NCBI RefSeq assembly: GCF_026262505.1
Contig: NC_067204.1
Span: forward strand, 1,583,797 to 1,647,796
From: Trichomonas vaginalis G3
Lineage: Eukaryota; Parabasalia; Trichomonadida; Trichomonadidae
DNA: 64,000 nt
Reading direction: 5' to 3'
Both the position numbers and the translations under genes were made by a program. The notes under the pieces were generated by a model. That model worked only from the letters and a program-made list of their open reading frames with translations, searched no databases and was not told the DNA's origin. This document shows, in pieces, positions 36,917 through 48,072 of this stretch. Within the stretch, counting starts at the first letter, position 1, and the number at the start of each line of letters is the position of its first letter.

Positions 36917-37180
36917 TTATTCATAAGGATTATCGAATAATGATTTCGATTTTTGTGAATAATTTGGTATTTCTTTTGTTTCGATTAAATATGGATTTAT
37001 TTGAACCTCTTCTAAAGGTAATGGTTCGGATTTATTAGATACTTCTTCTAATAGACAACTTCTATTATCAATGAAATGTTCATGAATTATTGATTGTGTT
37101 TCCTCTCTTTTTTCTTTTTTTTTAAGACATAAAAGAGGAATTGCAATGCTTGATGGTAATGATAGTCTTATTGTTATCAA
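36917..37180 (-). pseudogene. Tail-only relic, minus array copy 2
   Basis: Same translation as 11451-11714. Confidence 0.6.
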
Positions 37181-37391
37181 TTAAAATTATCTCCCATCCT
37201 ATATAATAAAATTTGATTCAATATTACTAAATACTTTATGTTTCTTAATAATTGAGATGCCTAAAATGTTGATAATGTTGTTATAAACTTATTTTCACAC
37301 GCTCAATCTTATGGGAGTAATAAGAATTGTAATAAAAAAAACATTATAAATCTTTAAAGATTCGTTCATAAACAATATATAAAAAAAATAG

Positions 37392-38966
37392 TTATTCATA
37401 AGGATTCTCGAAATAAGTATTTGATTGTTCTTGCTTTGGATTATATGCTGGTGCTTTATATTCATTAGGATATGGATTGCTGTTCGTTTCTTCTAAAGGT
37501 AAATCTTTTTCGGTTTTATCAACAAGGCTTTGATTAATTGGATTTTCAGCTCTGAATTTTCTGTGTCTATAACATAAGTAAGCAGCGACAGCAATGAGAC
37601 CTGCTCCAACTGCTGCTCCAATAATAATTTCCAAAACAGCACCTTCACTTAGTCCTTCATCACTATCATCATCAGAATAATTATGATCATCTGATTTTTG
37701 TTCAACTGGTTCTGATGAATTTATTTCATGATACGAATTATCAAAAATGATAAGAGATCTATGAGTTGAATTATTTCCTTTGATTAAATATGATGTATTA
37801 TATTTGTCGCCAGCATGATAAAAAAATAAGTAATCGTGTTTAGAATTAGTTATTGTTAGAAAAGGTTTTTCAACAATAATATTAGCTCTATTTATTTTTC
37901 CATAGACATCATAAATATCACCATCTTCGAAATGAACTGTTCCATTTGTGAAAGCAGTAACAACACATGTATGAGCTGTGTCCTGAGAAGTGAATTTGTA
38001 ATTAGACCTTACATTTGTGATAATCGAAGTGCAATCATAATAATTCAAATTAAAAACAACAAAATTACATGGAATAGGTTCGTCACTGGAGGATTCTAAT
38101 GTAATTGTACCTGTGTGAGCGAAATAAATTGCTGAATATTGTGTATTTCCAAGAATTTCTAAAGATACTTCTGAAGTTCTTGCTTCTCCGGAAATGTTGC
38201 GATAATCAGTAAATACTACGTATTGTTCCTTATAAAAATTAAGTTTTGTTTGATTTCTGCCAATTAATAACTTTTGAATTCCGAATATTTTGTATTTTGG
38301 CTGGGATCCAAAAGAAATTGATTGGTTGCAAAGATATTCGAGCTTGTCCTTATCATAAGCACTGTATGTATCATAAGAAAAACTTTGTGAAATTTTGATT
38401 GTTGCAACTGTATTCGGAGATTTACTTCTGAACAAAATGTATAATGTCGGTGAGAAATAAAGATGGTCTGTTGTGTAATTTATAACTTTGTATTGAAATG
38501 TTGGTTGATAATAAGAATAATTAAAATCGTAATCATCCGAAGATGTGCTTATGTTCAATCTAACATCTGTTGGATCTAAGTAAACTGAGCAGTAATTCTT
38601 ATTGATTTCATATTTTTTATTTGAATAATTGAAAGCTAGATCGTTCGATTCGGATAGAAATTCTATGGAATCGCAGTAATTTGGAAAAGAAACTACACAA
38701 AATCTTACTTTATAATTATAATACGTGTTTGTTGATTTAAAATTAAAAGTTGGCTCTGTGATTTTCCATATTTTGCTTGTGCATGATTCATAGTTAATAC
38801 GCAAGTAATCGCTCATATATGTATCTTGTAGAATAAAATAATAACTAAATGATTTGTTATCTGCAAATGAAAAAGTAATATCTTGACCATATGAACCAAT
38901 GTCAATTAAATAATCTCCTGTTCTGTTAATTATACCATTGGTGATTGTATAGTAAAACCAGGACAT
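37392..38966 (-). CDS. Surface protein, 524 residues, copy 2
   Basis: Translation identical to 34355-35929. The downstream tail relic is 211 bp away. The spacer upstream of its start is the one that carries element C. Confidence 0.7.
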   Translation of the reverse strand: MSWFYYTITNGIINRTGDYLIDIGSYGQDITFSFADNKSFSYYFILQDTYMSDYLRINYESCTSKIWKITEPTFNFKSTNTYYNYKVRFCVVSFPNYCDSIEFLSESNDLAFNYSNKKYEINKNYCSVYLDPTDVRLNISTSSDDYDFNYSYYQPTFQYKVINYTTDHLYFSPTLYILFRSKSPNTVATIKISQSFSYDTYSAYDKDKLEYLCNQSISFGSQPKYKIFGIQKLLIGRNQTKLNFYKEQYVVFTDYRNISGEARTSEVSLEILGNTQYSAIYFAHTGTITLESSSDEPIPCNFVVFNLNYYDCTSIITNVRSNYKFTSQDTAHTCVVTAFTNGTVHFEDGDIYDVYGKINRANIIVEKPFLTITNSKHDYLFFYHAGDKYNTSYLIKGNNSTHRSLIIFDNSYHEINSSEPVEQKSDDHNYSDDDSDEGLSEGAVLEIIIGAAVGAGLIAVAAYLCYRHRKFRAENPINQSLVDKTEKDLPLEETNSNPYPNEYKAPAYNPKQEQSNTYFENPYE

Positions 38967-39327
38967 TCACAATGATTTTAATTTGAAAGCGGATCTATTC
39001 AGAATGAATTTTGAATATTTTACACAGTCAGATTGTCAAATCATTTTAGTTTATTGGATAATTCTTTTAATGTATTATTTTTAAAATTTTAAAAATAAAA
39101 TAAAAGTGGATCCAAAATTTTTGTATCAGAATGGGTCAATACTTCATGAATCAGTCCTCAAGAACAAAAATGAAGAAGGTCGTAATTGCCTTATGCATCT
39201 AAGCTACTATCCAAAAAAGAGAAATTGGATTAGAAAAGGATTATGAGTGATTGAAATTAATACGTGTGCGAATAACCATGGATTTGTAAAAATTAATGCT
39301 TCAGAAATACAACATTTTGCTATTGAG

Positions 39328-39338
39328 AATTCCTTGTA
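39328..39338. repeat. 11-bp target duplication of element C, left
   Basis: AATTCCTTGTA, repeated at 40896-40906; present once in the other spacers. Confidence 0.85.
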
Positions 39339-40895
39339 TAGATCCGTATTTTTCCCAAGTGAGGGGGGTATCTCCAATCCCAGCCCTATCGTCCTCCCAG
39401 TGTCAGTTTTCAATATAAAATCCAAATTTTTTTTGAAATAAAAATTTCGAGAAATTTTTCTGATTTTTTTTTCTTTGATTTCAATAATTCAAAATAAATT
39501 TGGGACTAAAAAAGACACTATTTAATGAAATTCATATGAGTGAATGTGGATAAATACTCTCAAAACATACAATTTATCTATTTTTCTTTATATTATCAAC
39601 TAATTAGTGATAATTTTTTTTGAATCAGATTTTTTTTTCATTAAAAACATAATATATAACACAACAATGATGCACACATACGTATCTACACATCAAAATA
39701 TAAAGCTTGTTTTGGTCTGGGCATCCCAACCCAAAATTCTTTAAAAATTGAATAAAATTGAATACTTGGGGCTGGGATACCCATCCCAAAACCGAATTGA
39801 ATTTTTTGAATTAAAGAATATATTTATGTATTTATAATATACATGTGATGTCTATAAAAAATACTAAATTCTAAAAAAAATTCAATTTATTCAAAACGTA
39901 TACTAAGTGATCACGCCACTAACTAAAAAGGAGTCCTTGGAGCTCTTGATCTCTTGTCAGTAGAGTTCATAATGAGGCATGGCATCTACTGATTAGAGAT
40001 CAGAGCAATCCTACCTTACCTTCAGGAGCTACAAAGCTCCTAATCGTTACGAGAGGGAGCCTTGAGCTCCTGAAGCTCATCAGCAGAGGCTATTTAGCAT
40101 TTGGGCCTCTTCTGATGAAAGATGCGAAACACGTCTACGAACCAGGAGCTTCAAAACTTCTAATCCTTACTAAAGGGAGCTTTGGAGCTCCTGAGTCTCC
40201 ATCAACAGAGTCCCAGATGGTAAATGTCCTTTGCTGATGAAAGATGCGAAACACATCTACGAACCAGGAGCTCCAAAGCTCCTAATCCTTACGAAAGGGA
40301 GCTTTGGAGCTCCTGAAACTCCTTTTACTATAAAATAGGACAGTTTTCTTCTGAGGTTCTCATCAAATCTAAGACTTCAGAAGAAAGCTGTCCTATCAAT
40401 GTATACTTACACTCTCATGGACTACAAGTGTAACAATTTTAAGGAAGAGATTATCCGAGGCCTCTCATCAAATGAGGGACCTCGGATAATCTCTACCTTA
40501 AGTAGTCAAATAACTTTTCTCACTATTTAGGAACAAAAGAACAAGAGTTGGAGTACTTTAAGGCAAGATTCTTCCGAAATCTCTCATCGAATGAGAGACT
40601 TCGGAAGGACCTTGCCAAATCCTTGAACGCCAATATCCTTGGAACTGAGCTAGAACCAGGGAGAAGTAGCATACTATAGAGCACGATGGTAATCTCGGAA
40701 ATGCTTATATCGCCCCAAGCACAATATTTAAGAAGTCTAACTCATATATACAAGAAGTCAGGCTGAATAGATATTGTGGCATATGGTTTGCAGAACTCTC
40801 ATGATATTTAAAATTCATGTTATCCCAAAAAAAGGTGACACTTTGGGTGTATCGTCCATCCCAGGGATGCAAAAATCAGATCACCTTGGATCTAT
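39339..40895 (+). mobile_element. Element C: second hairpin-array element
   Basis: 1,557 bp inserted in one array spacer. The added length (1,568 bp) equals the element plus its 11-bp duplication. Ends: TAGATCC at the left and GGATCTA near the right, a short TIR. An 11-bp duplication fits Mutator-like elements (about 9-11 bp), but no transposase is present. Inside: an AT-rich left third with imperfect inverted blocks (GGCATCCCAACCC around 39720 against GGGATACCCATCCC around 39775), a hairpin chain (39947-40616) and, at 40827-40850, AAAAAAAGGTGACACTTTGG, related to the end motif of A. Only one copy is seen, so it entered after that unit formed. Confidence 0.8.
39947..40616. repeat. Hairpin chain of element C, with a tandem 120-bp unit
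   Basis: Hairpins at 39947-40002, 40023-40072, 40143-40193, 40265-40315, 40335-40396, 40446-40494 and 40562-40616, with smaller ones between (for example TCATCAGCAGAGG against CCTCTTCTGATGA near 40077-40120). The CAGGAGCT/AGCTCCTG hairpins recur at 120 and 122 bp. The last three large hairpins share a nearly constant apical part (CTCTCATCAAATGAGGGAC in the second) on entirely different, internally complementary stems. Confidence 0.85.
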
Positions 40896-40906
40896 AATTC
40901 CTTGTA
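40896..40906. repeat. 11-bp target duplication of element C, right
   Basis: AATTCCTTGTA, exact copy of 39328-39338. Confidence 0.85.
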
Positions 40907-41032
40907 AAGTCCAAATCTCAAAATACATAATTTTATATTTAGTTTGTTTGATGTTGAAACTATATTACCACCAAGAAGAGACAATATTATCTTAGTAAAC
41001 ATGTTTCAATTAATTTGATGTTCTTGGATATA

Positions 41033-41442
41033 AACTGCGAGTCAAAAGGCGTACCTACCTTCAACTTTTTGAGAGAAGTCATACAATTAATTATATGAGT
41101 TTCTCTCAAAAAGTCGATTTCTGCCAGGTACACCTTTTGGACCGCACAAGCTATTTGCTCTAATTCGATATAACAACAAAGGATCATAAAACAGATATAA
41201 ATATAGGATGAACTGATACGATTTTTTCGGGTCTAACTTCAAAATTTAAGATTTCGAAATTTAATACAAGCTTCAAACCAGAAATTTAAGCATAAATAGA
41301 AGCTGATTTGCTACCTATTGCACGTGAAGCTTATTTGAGCTCTAATATTTAATAATTTTCTCTCGCTCTCAGTGAAGGCACCGTTAGCATTAGAAATGTA
41401 AACTATTCAAAAATTGATAGGTCCGCCTTTTGATTCGCAGTT
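41033..41442 (-). mobile_element. Element D copy
   Basis: 410 bp, TA on both sides. Confidence 0.7.
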
Positions 41443-41523
41443 TAAAGCATAAATTTTGTCAATTAAATTTTAATTACAGAATAAAAAGAAAAGTCAATAA
41501 AAGCATATGAAAGCTGACACGAA

Positions 41524-41786
41524 TTATTCATAAGGATTATCGAATAATGATTTCGATTTTTGTGAATAATTTGGTATTTCTTTTGTTTCGATTAAATATG
41601 GATTTATTTGAACCTCTTCTAAAGGTAATGGTTCGGATTTATTAGATACTTCTTCTAATAGACAACTTCTATTATCAATGAAATGTTCATGAATTATTGA
41701 TTGTGTTTCCTCTCTTTTTCTTTTTTTTTAAGACATAAAAGAGGAATTGCAATGCTTGATGGTAATGATAGTCTTATTGTTATCAA
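41524..41786 (-). pseudogene. Tail-only relic, minus array copy 3
   Basis: One base shorter in the T-run (minus-strand A-run), so the frame is shifted as in the copy at 17807. Confidence 0.6.
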
Positions 41787-41996
41787 TTAAAATTATCTCC
41801 CATCCTATATAATAAAATTTGATTCAATATTACTAAATACTTTATGTTTCTTAATAATTGAGATGCCTAAAATGTTGATAATGTTGTTATAAACTTATTT
41901 TCACACGCTCAATCTTATGGGAGTAATAAGAATTGTAATAAAAAAAACATTATAAATCTTTAAAGATTCGTTCATAAACAATATATAAAAAAATAG

Positions 41997-43571
41997 TTAT
42001 TCATAAGGATTCTCGAAATAAGTATTTGATTGTTCTTGCTTTGGATTATATGCTGGTGCTTTATATTCATTAGGATATGGATTGCTGTTCGTTTCTTCTA
42101 AAGGTAAATCTTTTTCGGTTTTATCAACAAGGCTTTGATTAATTGGATTTTCAGCTCTGAATTTTCTGTGTCTATAACATAAGTAAGCAGCGACAGCAAT
42201 GAGACCTGCTCCAACTGCTGCTCCAATAATAATTTCCAAAACAGCACCTTCACTTAGTCCTTCATCACTATCATCATCAGAATAATTATGATCATCTGAT
42301 TTTTGTTCAACTGGTTCTGATGAATTTATTTCATGATACGAATTATCAAAAATGATAAGAGATCTATGAGTTGAATTATTTCCTTTGATTAAATATGATG
42401 TATTATATTTGTCGCCAGCATGATAAAAAAATAAGTAATCGTGTTTAGAATTAGTTATTGTTAGAAAAGGTTTTTCAACAATAATATTAGCTCTATTTAT
42501 TTTTCCATAGACATCATAAATATCACCATCTTCGAAATGAACTGTTCCATTTGTGAAAGCAGTAACAACACATGTATGAGCTGTGTCCTGAGAAGTGAAT
42601 TTGTAATTAGACCTTACATTTGTGATAATCGAAGTGCAATCATAATAATTCAAATTAAAAACAACAAAATTACATGGAATAGGTTCGTCACTGGAGGATT
42701 CTAATGTAATTGTACCTGTGTGAGCGAAATAAATTGCTGAATATTGTGTATTTCCAAGAATTTCTAAAGATACTTCTGAAGTTCTTGCTTCTCCGGAAAT
42801 GTTGCGATAATCAGTAAATACTACGTATTGTTCCTTATAAAAATTAAGTTTTGTTTGATTTCTGCCAATTAATAACTTTTGAATTCCGAATATTTTGTAT
42901 TTTGGCTGGGATCCAAAAGAAATTGATTGGTTGCAAAGATATTCGAGCTTGTCCTTATCATAAGCACTGTATGTATCATAAGAAAAACTTTGTGAAATTT
43001 TGATTGTTGCAACTGTATTCGGAGATTTACTTCTGAACAAAATGTATAATGTCGGTGAGAAATAAAGATGGTCTGTTGTGTAATTTATAACTTTGTATTG
43101 AAATGTTGGTTGATAATAAGAATAATTAAAATCGTAATCATCCGAAGATGTGCTTATGTTCAATCTAACATCTGTTGGATCTAAGTAAACTGAGCAGTAA
43201 TTCTTATTGATTTCATATTTTTTATTTGAATAATTGAAAGCTAGATCGTTCGATTCGGATAGAAATTCTATGGAATCGCAGTAATTTGGAAAAGAAACTA
43301 CACAAAATCTTACTTTATAATTATAATACGTGTTTGTTGATTTAAAATTAAAAGTTGGCTCTGTGATTTTCCATATTTTGCTTGTGCATGATTCATAGTT
43401 AATACGCAAGTAATCGCTCATATATGTATCTTGTAGAATAAAATAATAACTAAATGATTTGTTATCTGCAAATGAAAAAGTAATATCTTGACCATATGAA
43501 CCAATGTCAATTAAATAATCTCCTGTTCTGTTAATTATACCATTGGTGATTGTATAGTAAAACCAGGACAT
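41997..43571 (-). CDS. Surface protein, 524 residues, copy 3
   Basis: Translation identical to 34355-35929. Confidence 0.7.
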   Translation of the reverse strand: MSWFYYTITNGIINRTGDYLIDIGSYGQDITFSFADNKSFSYYFILQDTYMSDYLRINYESCTSKIWKITEPTFNFKSTNTYYNYKVRFCVVSFPNYCDSIEFLSESNDLAFNYSNKKYEINKNYCSVYLDPTDVRLNISTSSDDYDFNYSYYQPTFQYKVINYTTDHLYFSPTLYILFRSKSPNTVATIKISQSFSYDTYSAYDKDKLEYLCNQSISFGSQPKYKIFGIQKLLIGRNQTKLNFYKEQYVVFTDYRNISGEARTSEVSLEILGNTQYSAIYFAHTGTITLESSSDEPIPCNFVVFNLNYYDCTSIITNVRSNYKFTSQDTAHTCVVTAFTNGTVHFEDGDIYDVYGKINRANIIVEKPFLTITNSKHDYLFFYHAGDKYNTSYLIKGNNSTHRSLIIFDNSYHEINSSEPVEQKSDDHNYSDDDSDEGLSEGAVLEIIIGAAVGAGLIAVAAYLCYRHRKFRAENPINQSLVDKTEKDLPLEETNSNPYPNEYKAPAYNPKQEQSNTYFENPYE

Positions 43572-44069
43572 TCACAATGATTTTAATTTGAAAGCGGATC
43601 TATTCAGAATGAATTTTGAATATTTTACACAGTCAGATTGTCAAATCATTTTAGTTTATTGGATAATTCTTTTAATGTATTATTTTTAAAATTTTAAAAA
43701 TAAAATAAAAGTGGATCCAAAATTTTTGTATCAGAATGGGTCAATACTTCATGAATCAGTCCTCAAGAACAAAAATGAAGAAGGTCGTAATTGCCTTATG
43801 CATCTAAGCTACTATCCAAAAAAGAGAAATTGGATTAGAAAAGGATTATGAGTGATTGAAATTAATACGTGTGCGAATAACCATGGATTTGTAAAAATTA
43901 ATGCTTCAGAAATACAACATTTTGCTATTGAGAATTCCTTGTAAAGTCCAAATCTCAAAATACATAATTTTATATTTAGTTTGTTTGATGTTGAAACTAT
44001 ATTACCACCAAGAAGAGACAATATTATCTTAGTAAACATGTTTCAATTAATTTGATGTTCATGGATATA

Positions 44070-44479
44070 AACTGCGAGTCAAAAGGCGTACCTACCTTCA
44101 ACTTTTTGAGAGAAGTCATACAATTAATTATATGAGTTTCTCTCAAAAAGTCGATTTCTGCCAGGTACACCTTTTGGACCGCACAAGCTATTTGCTCTAA
44201 TTCGATATAACAACAAAGGATCATAAAACAGATATAAATATAGGATGAACTGATACGATTTTTTCGGGTCTAACTTCAAAATTTAAGATTTCGAAATTTA
44301 ATACAAGCTTCAAACCAGAAATTTAAGCATAAATAGAAGCTGATTTGCTACCTATTGCACGTGAAGCTTATTTGAGCTCTAATATTTAATAATTTTCTCT
44401 CGCTCTCAGTGAAGGCACCGTTAGCATTAGAAATGTAAACTATTCAAAAATTGATAGGTCCGCCTTTTGATTCGCAGTT
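44070..44479 (-). mobile_element. Element D copy
   Basis: 410 bp, TA on both sides. Confidence 0.7.
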
Positions 44480-44560
44480 TAAAGCATAAATTTTGTCAAT
44501 TAAATTTTAATTACAGAATAAAAAGAAAAGTCAATAAAAGCATATGAAAGCTGACACGAA

Positions 44561-44824
44561 TTATTCATAAGGATTATCGAATAATGATTTCGATTTTTGT
44601 GAATAATTTGGTATTTCTTTTGTTTCGATTAAATATGGATTTATTTGAACCTCTTCTAAAGGTAATGGTTCGGATTTATTAGATACTTCTTCTAATAGAC
44701 AACTTCTATTATCAATGAAATGTTCATGAATTATTGATTGTGTTTCCTCTCTTTTTTCTTTTTTTTTAAGACATAAAAGAGGAATTGCAATGCTTGATGG
44801 TAATGATAGTCTTATTGTTATCAA
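44561..44824 (-). pseudogene. Tail-only relic, minus array copy 4
   Basis: Same translation as 11451-11714. Confidence 0.6.
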
Positions 44825-45035
44825 TTAAAATTATCTCCCATCCTATATAATAAAATTTGATTCAATATTACTAAATACTTTATGTTTCTTAATAATTGAG
44901 ATGCCTAAAATGTTGATAATGTTGTTATAAACTTATTTTCACACGCTCAATCTTATGGGAGTAATAAGAATTGTAATAAAAAAAACATTATAAATCTTTA
45001 AAGATTCGTTCATAAACAATATATAAAAAAAATAG

Positions 45036-46610
45036 TTATTCATAAGGATTCTCGAAATAAGTATTTGATTGTTCTTGCTTTGGATTATATGCTGGTGCTT
45101 TATATTCATTAGGATATGGATTGCTGTTCGTTTCTTCTAAAGGTAAATCTTTTTCGGTTTTATCAACAAGGCTTTGATTAATTGGATTTTCAGCTCTGAA
45201 TTTTCTGTGTCTATAACATAAGTAAGCAGCGACAGCAATGAGACCTGCTCCAACTGCTGCTCCAATAATAATTTCCAAAACAGCACCTTCACTTAGTCCT
45301 TCATCACTATCATCATCAGAATAATTATGATCATCTGATTTTTGTTCAACTGGTTCTGATGAATTTATTTCATGATACGAATTATCAAAAATGATAAGAG
45401 ATCTATGAGTTGAATTATTTCCTTTGATTAAATATGATGTATTATATTTGTCGCCAGCATGATAAAAAAATAAGTAATCGTGTTTAGAATTAGTTATTGT
45501 TAGAAAAGGTTTTTCAACAATAATATTAGCTCTATTTATTTTTCCATAGACATCATAAATATCACCATCTTCGAAATGAACTGTTCCATTTGTGAAAGCA
45601 GTAACAACACATGTATGAGCTGTGTCCTGAGAAGTGAATTTGTAATTAGACCTTACATTTGTGATAATCGAAGTGCAATCATAATAATTCAAATTAAAAA
45701 CAACAAAATTACATGGAATAGGTTCGTCACTGGAGGATTCTAATGTAATTGTACCTGTGTGAGCGAAATAAATTGCTGAATATTGTGTATTTCCAAGAAT
45801 TTCTAAAGATACTTCTGAAGTTCTTGCTTCTCCGGAAATGTTGCGATAATCAGTAAATACTACGTATTGTTCCTTATAAAAATTAAGTTTTGTTTGATTT
45901 CTGCCAATTAATAACTTTTGAATTCCGAATATTTTGTATTTTGGCTGGGATCCAAAAGAAATTGATTGGTTGCAAAGATATTCGAGCTTGTCCTTATCAT
46001 AAGCACTGTATGTATCATAAGAAAAACTTTGTGAAATTTTGATTGTTGCAACTGTATTCGGAGATTTACTTCTGAACAAAATGTATAATGTCGGTGAGAA
46101 ATAAAGATGGTCTGTTGTGTAATTTATAACTTTGTATTGAAATGTTGGTTGATAATAAGAATAATTAAAATCGTAATCATCCGAAGATGTGCTTATGTTC
46201 AATCTAACATCTGTTGGATCTAAGTAAACTGAGCAGTAATTCTTATTGATTTCATATTTTTTATTTGAATAATTGAAAGCTAGATCGTTCGATTCGGATA
46301 GAAATTCTATGGAATCGCAGTAATTTGGAAAAGAAACTACACAAAATCTTACTTTATAATTATAATACGTGTTTGTTGATTTAAAATTAAAAGTTGGCTC
46401 TGTGATTTTCCATATTTTGCTTGTGCATGATTCATAGTTAATACGCAAGTAATCGCTCATATATGTATCTTGTAGAATAAAATAATAACTAAATGATTTG
46501 TTATCTGCAAATGAAAAAGTAATATCTTGACCATATGAACCAATGTCAATTAAATAATCTCCTGTTCTGTTAATTATACCATTGGTGATTGTATAGTAAA
46601 ACCAGGACAT
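45036..46610 (-). CDS. Surface protein, 524 residues, copy 4
   Basis: Translation identical to 34355-35929. Confidence 0.7.
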   Translation of the reverse strand: MSWFYYTITNGIINRTGDYLIDIGSYGQDITFSFADNKSFSYYFILQDTYMSDYLRINYESCTSKIWKITEPTFNFKSTNTYYNYKVRFCVVSFPNYCDSIEFLSESNDLAFNYSNKKYEINKNYCSVYLDPTDVRLNISTSSDDYDFNYSYYQPTFQYKVINYTTDHLYFSPTLYILFRSKSPNTVATIKISQSFSYDTYSAYDKDKLEYLCNQSISFGSQPKYKIFGIQKLLIGRNQTKLNFYKEQYVVFTDYRNISGEARTSEVSLEILGNTQYSAIYFAHTGTITLESSSDEPIPCNFVVFNLNYYDCTSIITNVRSNYKFTSQDTAHTCVVTAFTNGTVHFEDGDIYDVYGKINRANIIVEKPFLTITNSKHDYLFFYHAGDKYNTSYLIKGNNSTHRSLIIFDNSYHEINSSEPVEQKSDDHNYSDDDSDEGLSEGAVLEIIIGAAVGAGLIAVAAYLCYRHRKFRAENPINQSLVDKTEKDLPLEETNSNPYPNEYKAPAYNPKQEQSNTYFENPYE

Positions 46611-47106
46611 TCACAATGATTTTAATTTGAAAGCGGATCTATTCAGAATGAATTTTGAATATTTTACACAGTCAGATTGTCAAATCATTTTAGTTTATTG
46701 GATAATTCTTTTAATGTATTATTTTTAAAATTTTAAAAATAAAATAAAAGTGGATCCAAAATTTTTGTATCAGAATGGGTCAATATTCATGAATCAGTCC
46801 TCAAGAACAAAAATGAAGAAGGTCGTAATTGCCTTATGCATCTAAGCTACTATCCAAAAAAGAGAAATTGGATTAGAAAAGGATTATGAGTGATTGAAAT
46901 TAATACGTGTGCGAATAACCATGGATTTGTAAAAATTAATGCTTCAGAAATACAACATTTTGCTATTGAGAATTCCTTGTAAAGTCCAAATCTCAAAATA
47001 CATAATTTTATATTTAGTTTGTTTGATGTTGAAACTATATTACCACCAAGAAGAGACAATATTATCTTAGTAAACATGTTTCAATTAATTTGATGTTCTG
47101 GATATA

Positions 47107-47516
47107 AACTGCGAGTCAAAAGGCGTACCTACCTTCAACTTTTTGAGAGAAGTCATACAATTAATTATATGAGTTTCTCTCAAAAAGTCGATTTCTGCCA
47201 GGTACACCTTTTGGACCGCACAAGCTATTTGCTCTAATTCGATATAACAACAAAGGATCATAAAACAGATATAAATATAGGATGAACTGATACGATTTTT
47301 TCGGGTCTAACTTCAAAATTTAAGATTTCGAAATTTAATACAAGCTTCAAACCAGAAATTTAAGCATAAATAGAAGCTGATTTGCTACCTATTGCACGTG
47401 AAGCTTATTTGAGCTCTAATATTTAATAATTTTCTCTCGCTCTCAGTGAAGGCACCGTTAGCATTAGAAATGTAAACTATTCAAAAATTGATAGGTCCGC
47501 CTTTTGATTCGCAGTT
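47107..47516 (-). mobile_element. Element D copy
   Basis: 410 bp, TA on both sides. Confidence 0.7.
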
Positions 47517-47597
47517 TAAAGCATAAATTTTGTCAATTAAATTTTAATTACAGAATAAAAAGAAAAGTCAATAAAAGCATATGAAAGCTGACACGAA

Positions 47598-47861
47598 TTA
47601 TTCATAAGGATTATCGAATAATGATTTCGATTTTTGTGAATAATTTGGTATTTCTTTTGTTTCGATTAAATATGGATTTATTTGAACCTCTTCTAAAGGT
47701 AATGGTTCGGATTTATTAGATACTTCTTCTAATAGACAACTTCTATTATCAATGAAATGTTCATGAATTATTGATTGTGTTTCCTCTCTTTTTTCTTTTT
47801 TTTTAAGACATAAAAGAGGAATTGCAATGCTTGATGGTAATGATAGTCTTATTGTTATCAA
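47598..47861 (-). pseudogene. Tail-only relic, minus array copy 5
   Basis: Same translation as 11451-11714. Confidence 0.6.
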
Positions 47862-48072
47862 TTAAAATTATCTCCCATCCTATATAATAAAATTTGATTC
47901 AATATTACTAAATACTTTATGTTTCTTAATAATTGAGATGCCTAAAATGTTGATAATGTTGTTATAAACTTATTTTCACACGCTCAATCTTATGGGAGTA
48001 ATAAGAATTGTAATAAAAAAAACATTATAAATCTTTAAAGATTCGTTCATAAACAATATATAAAAAAAATAG

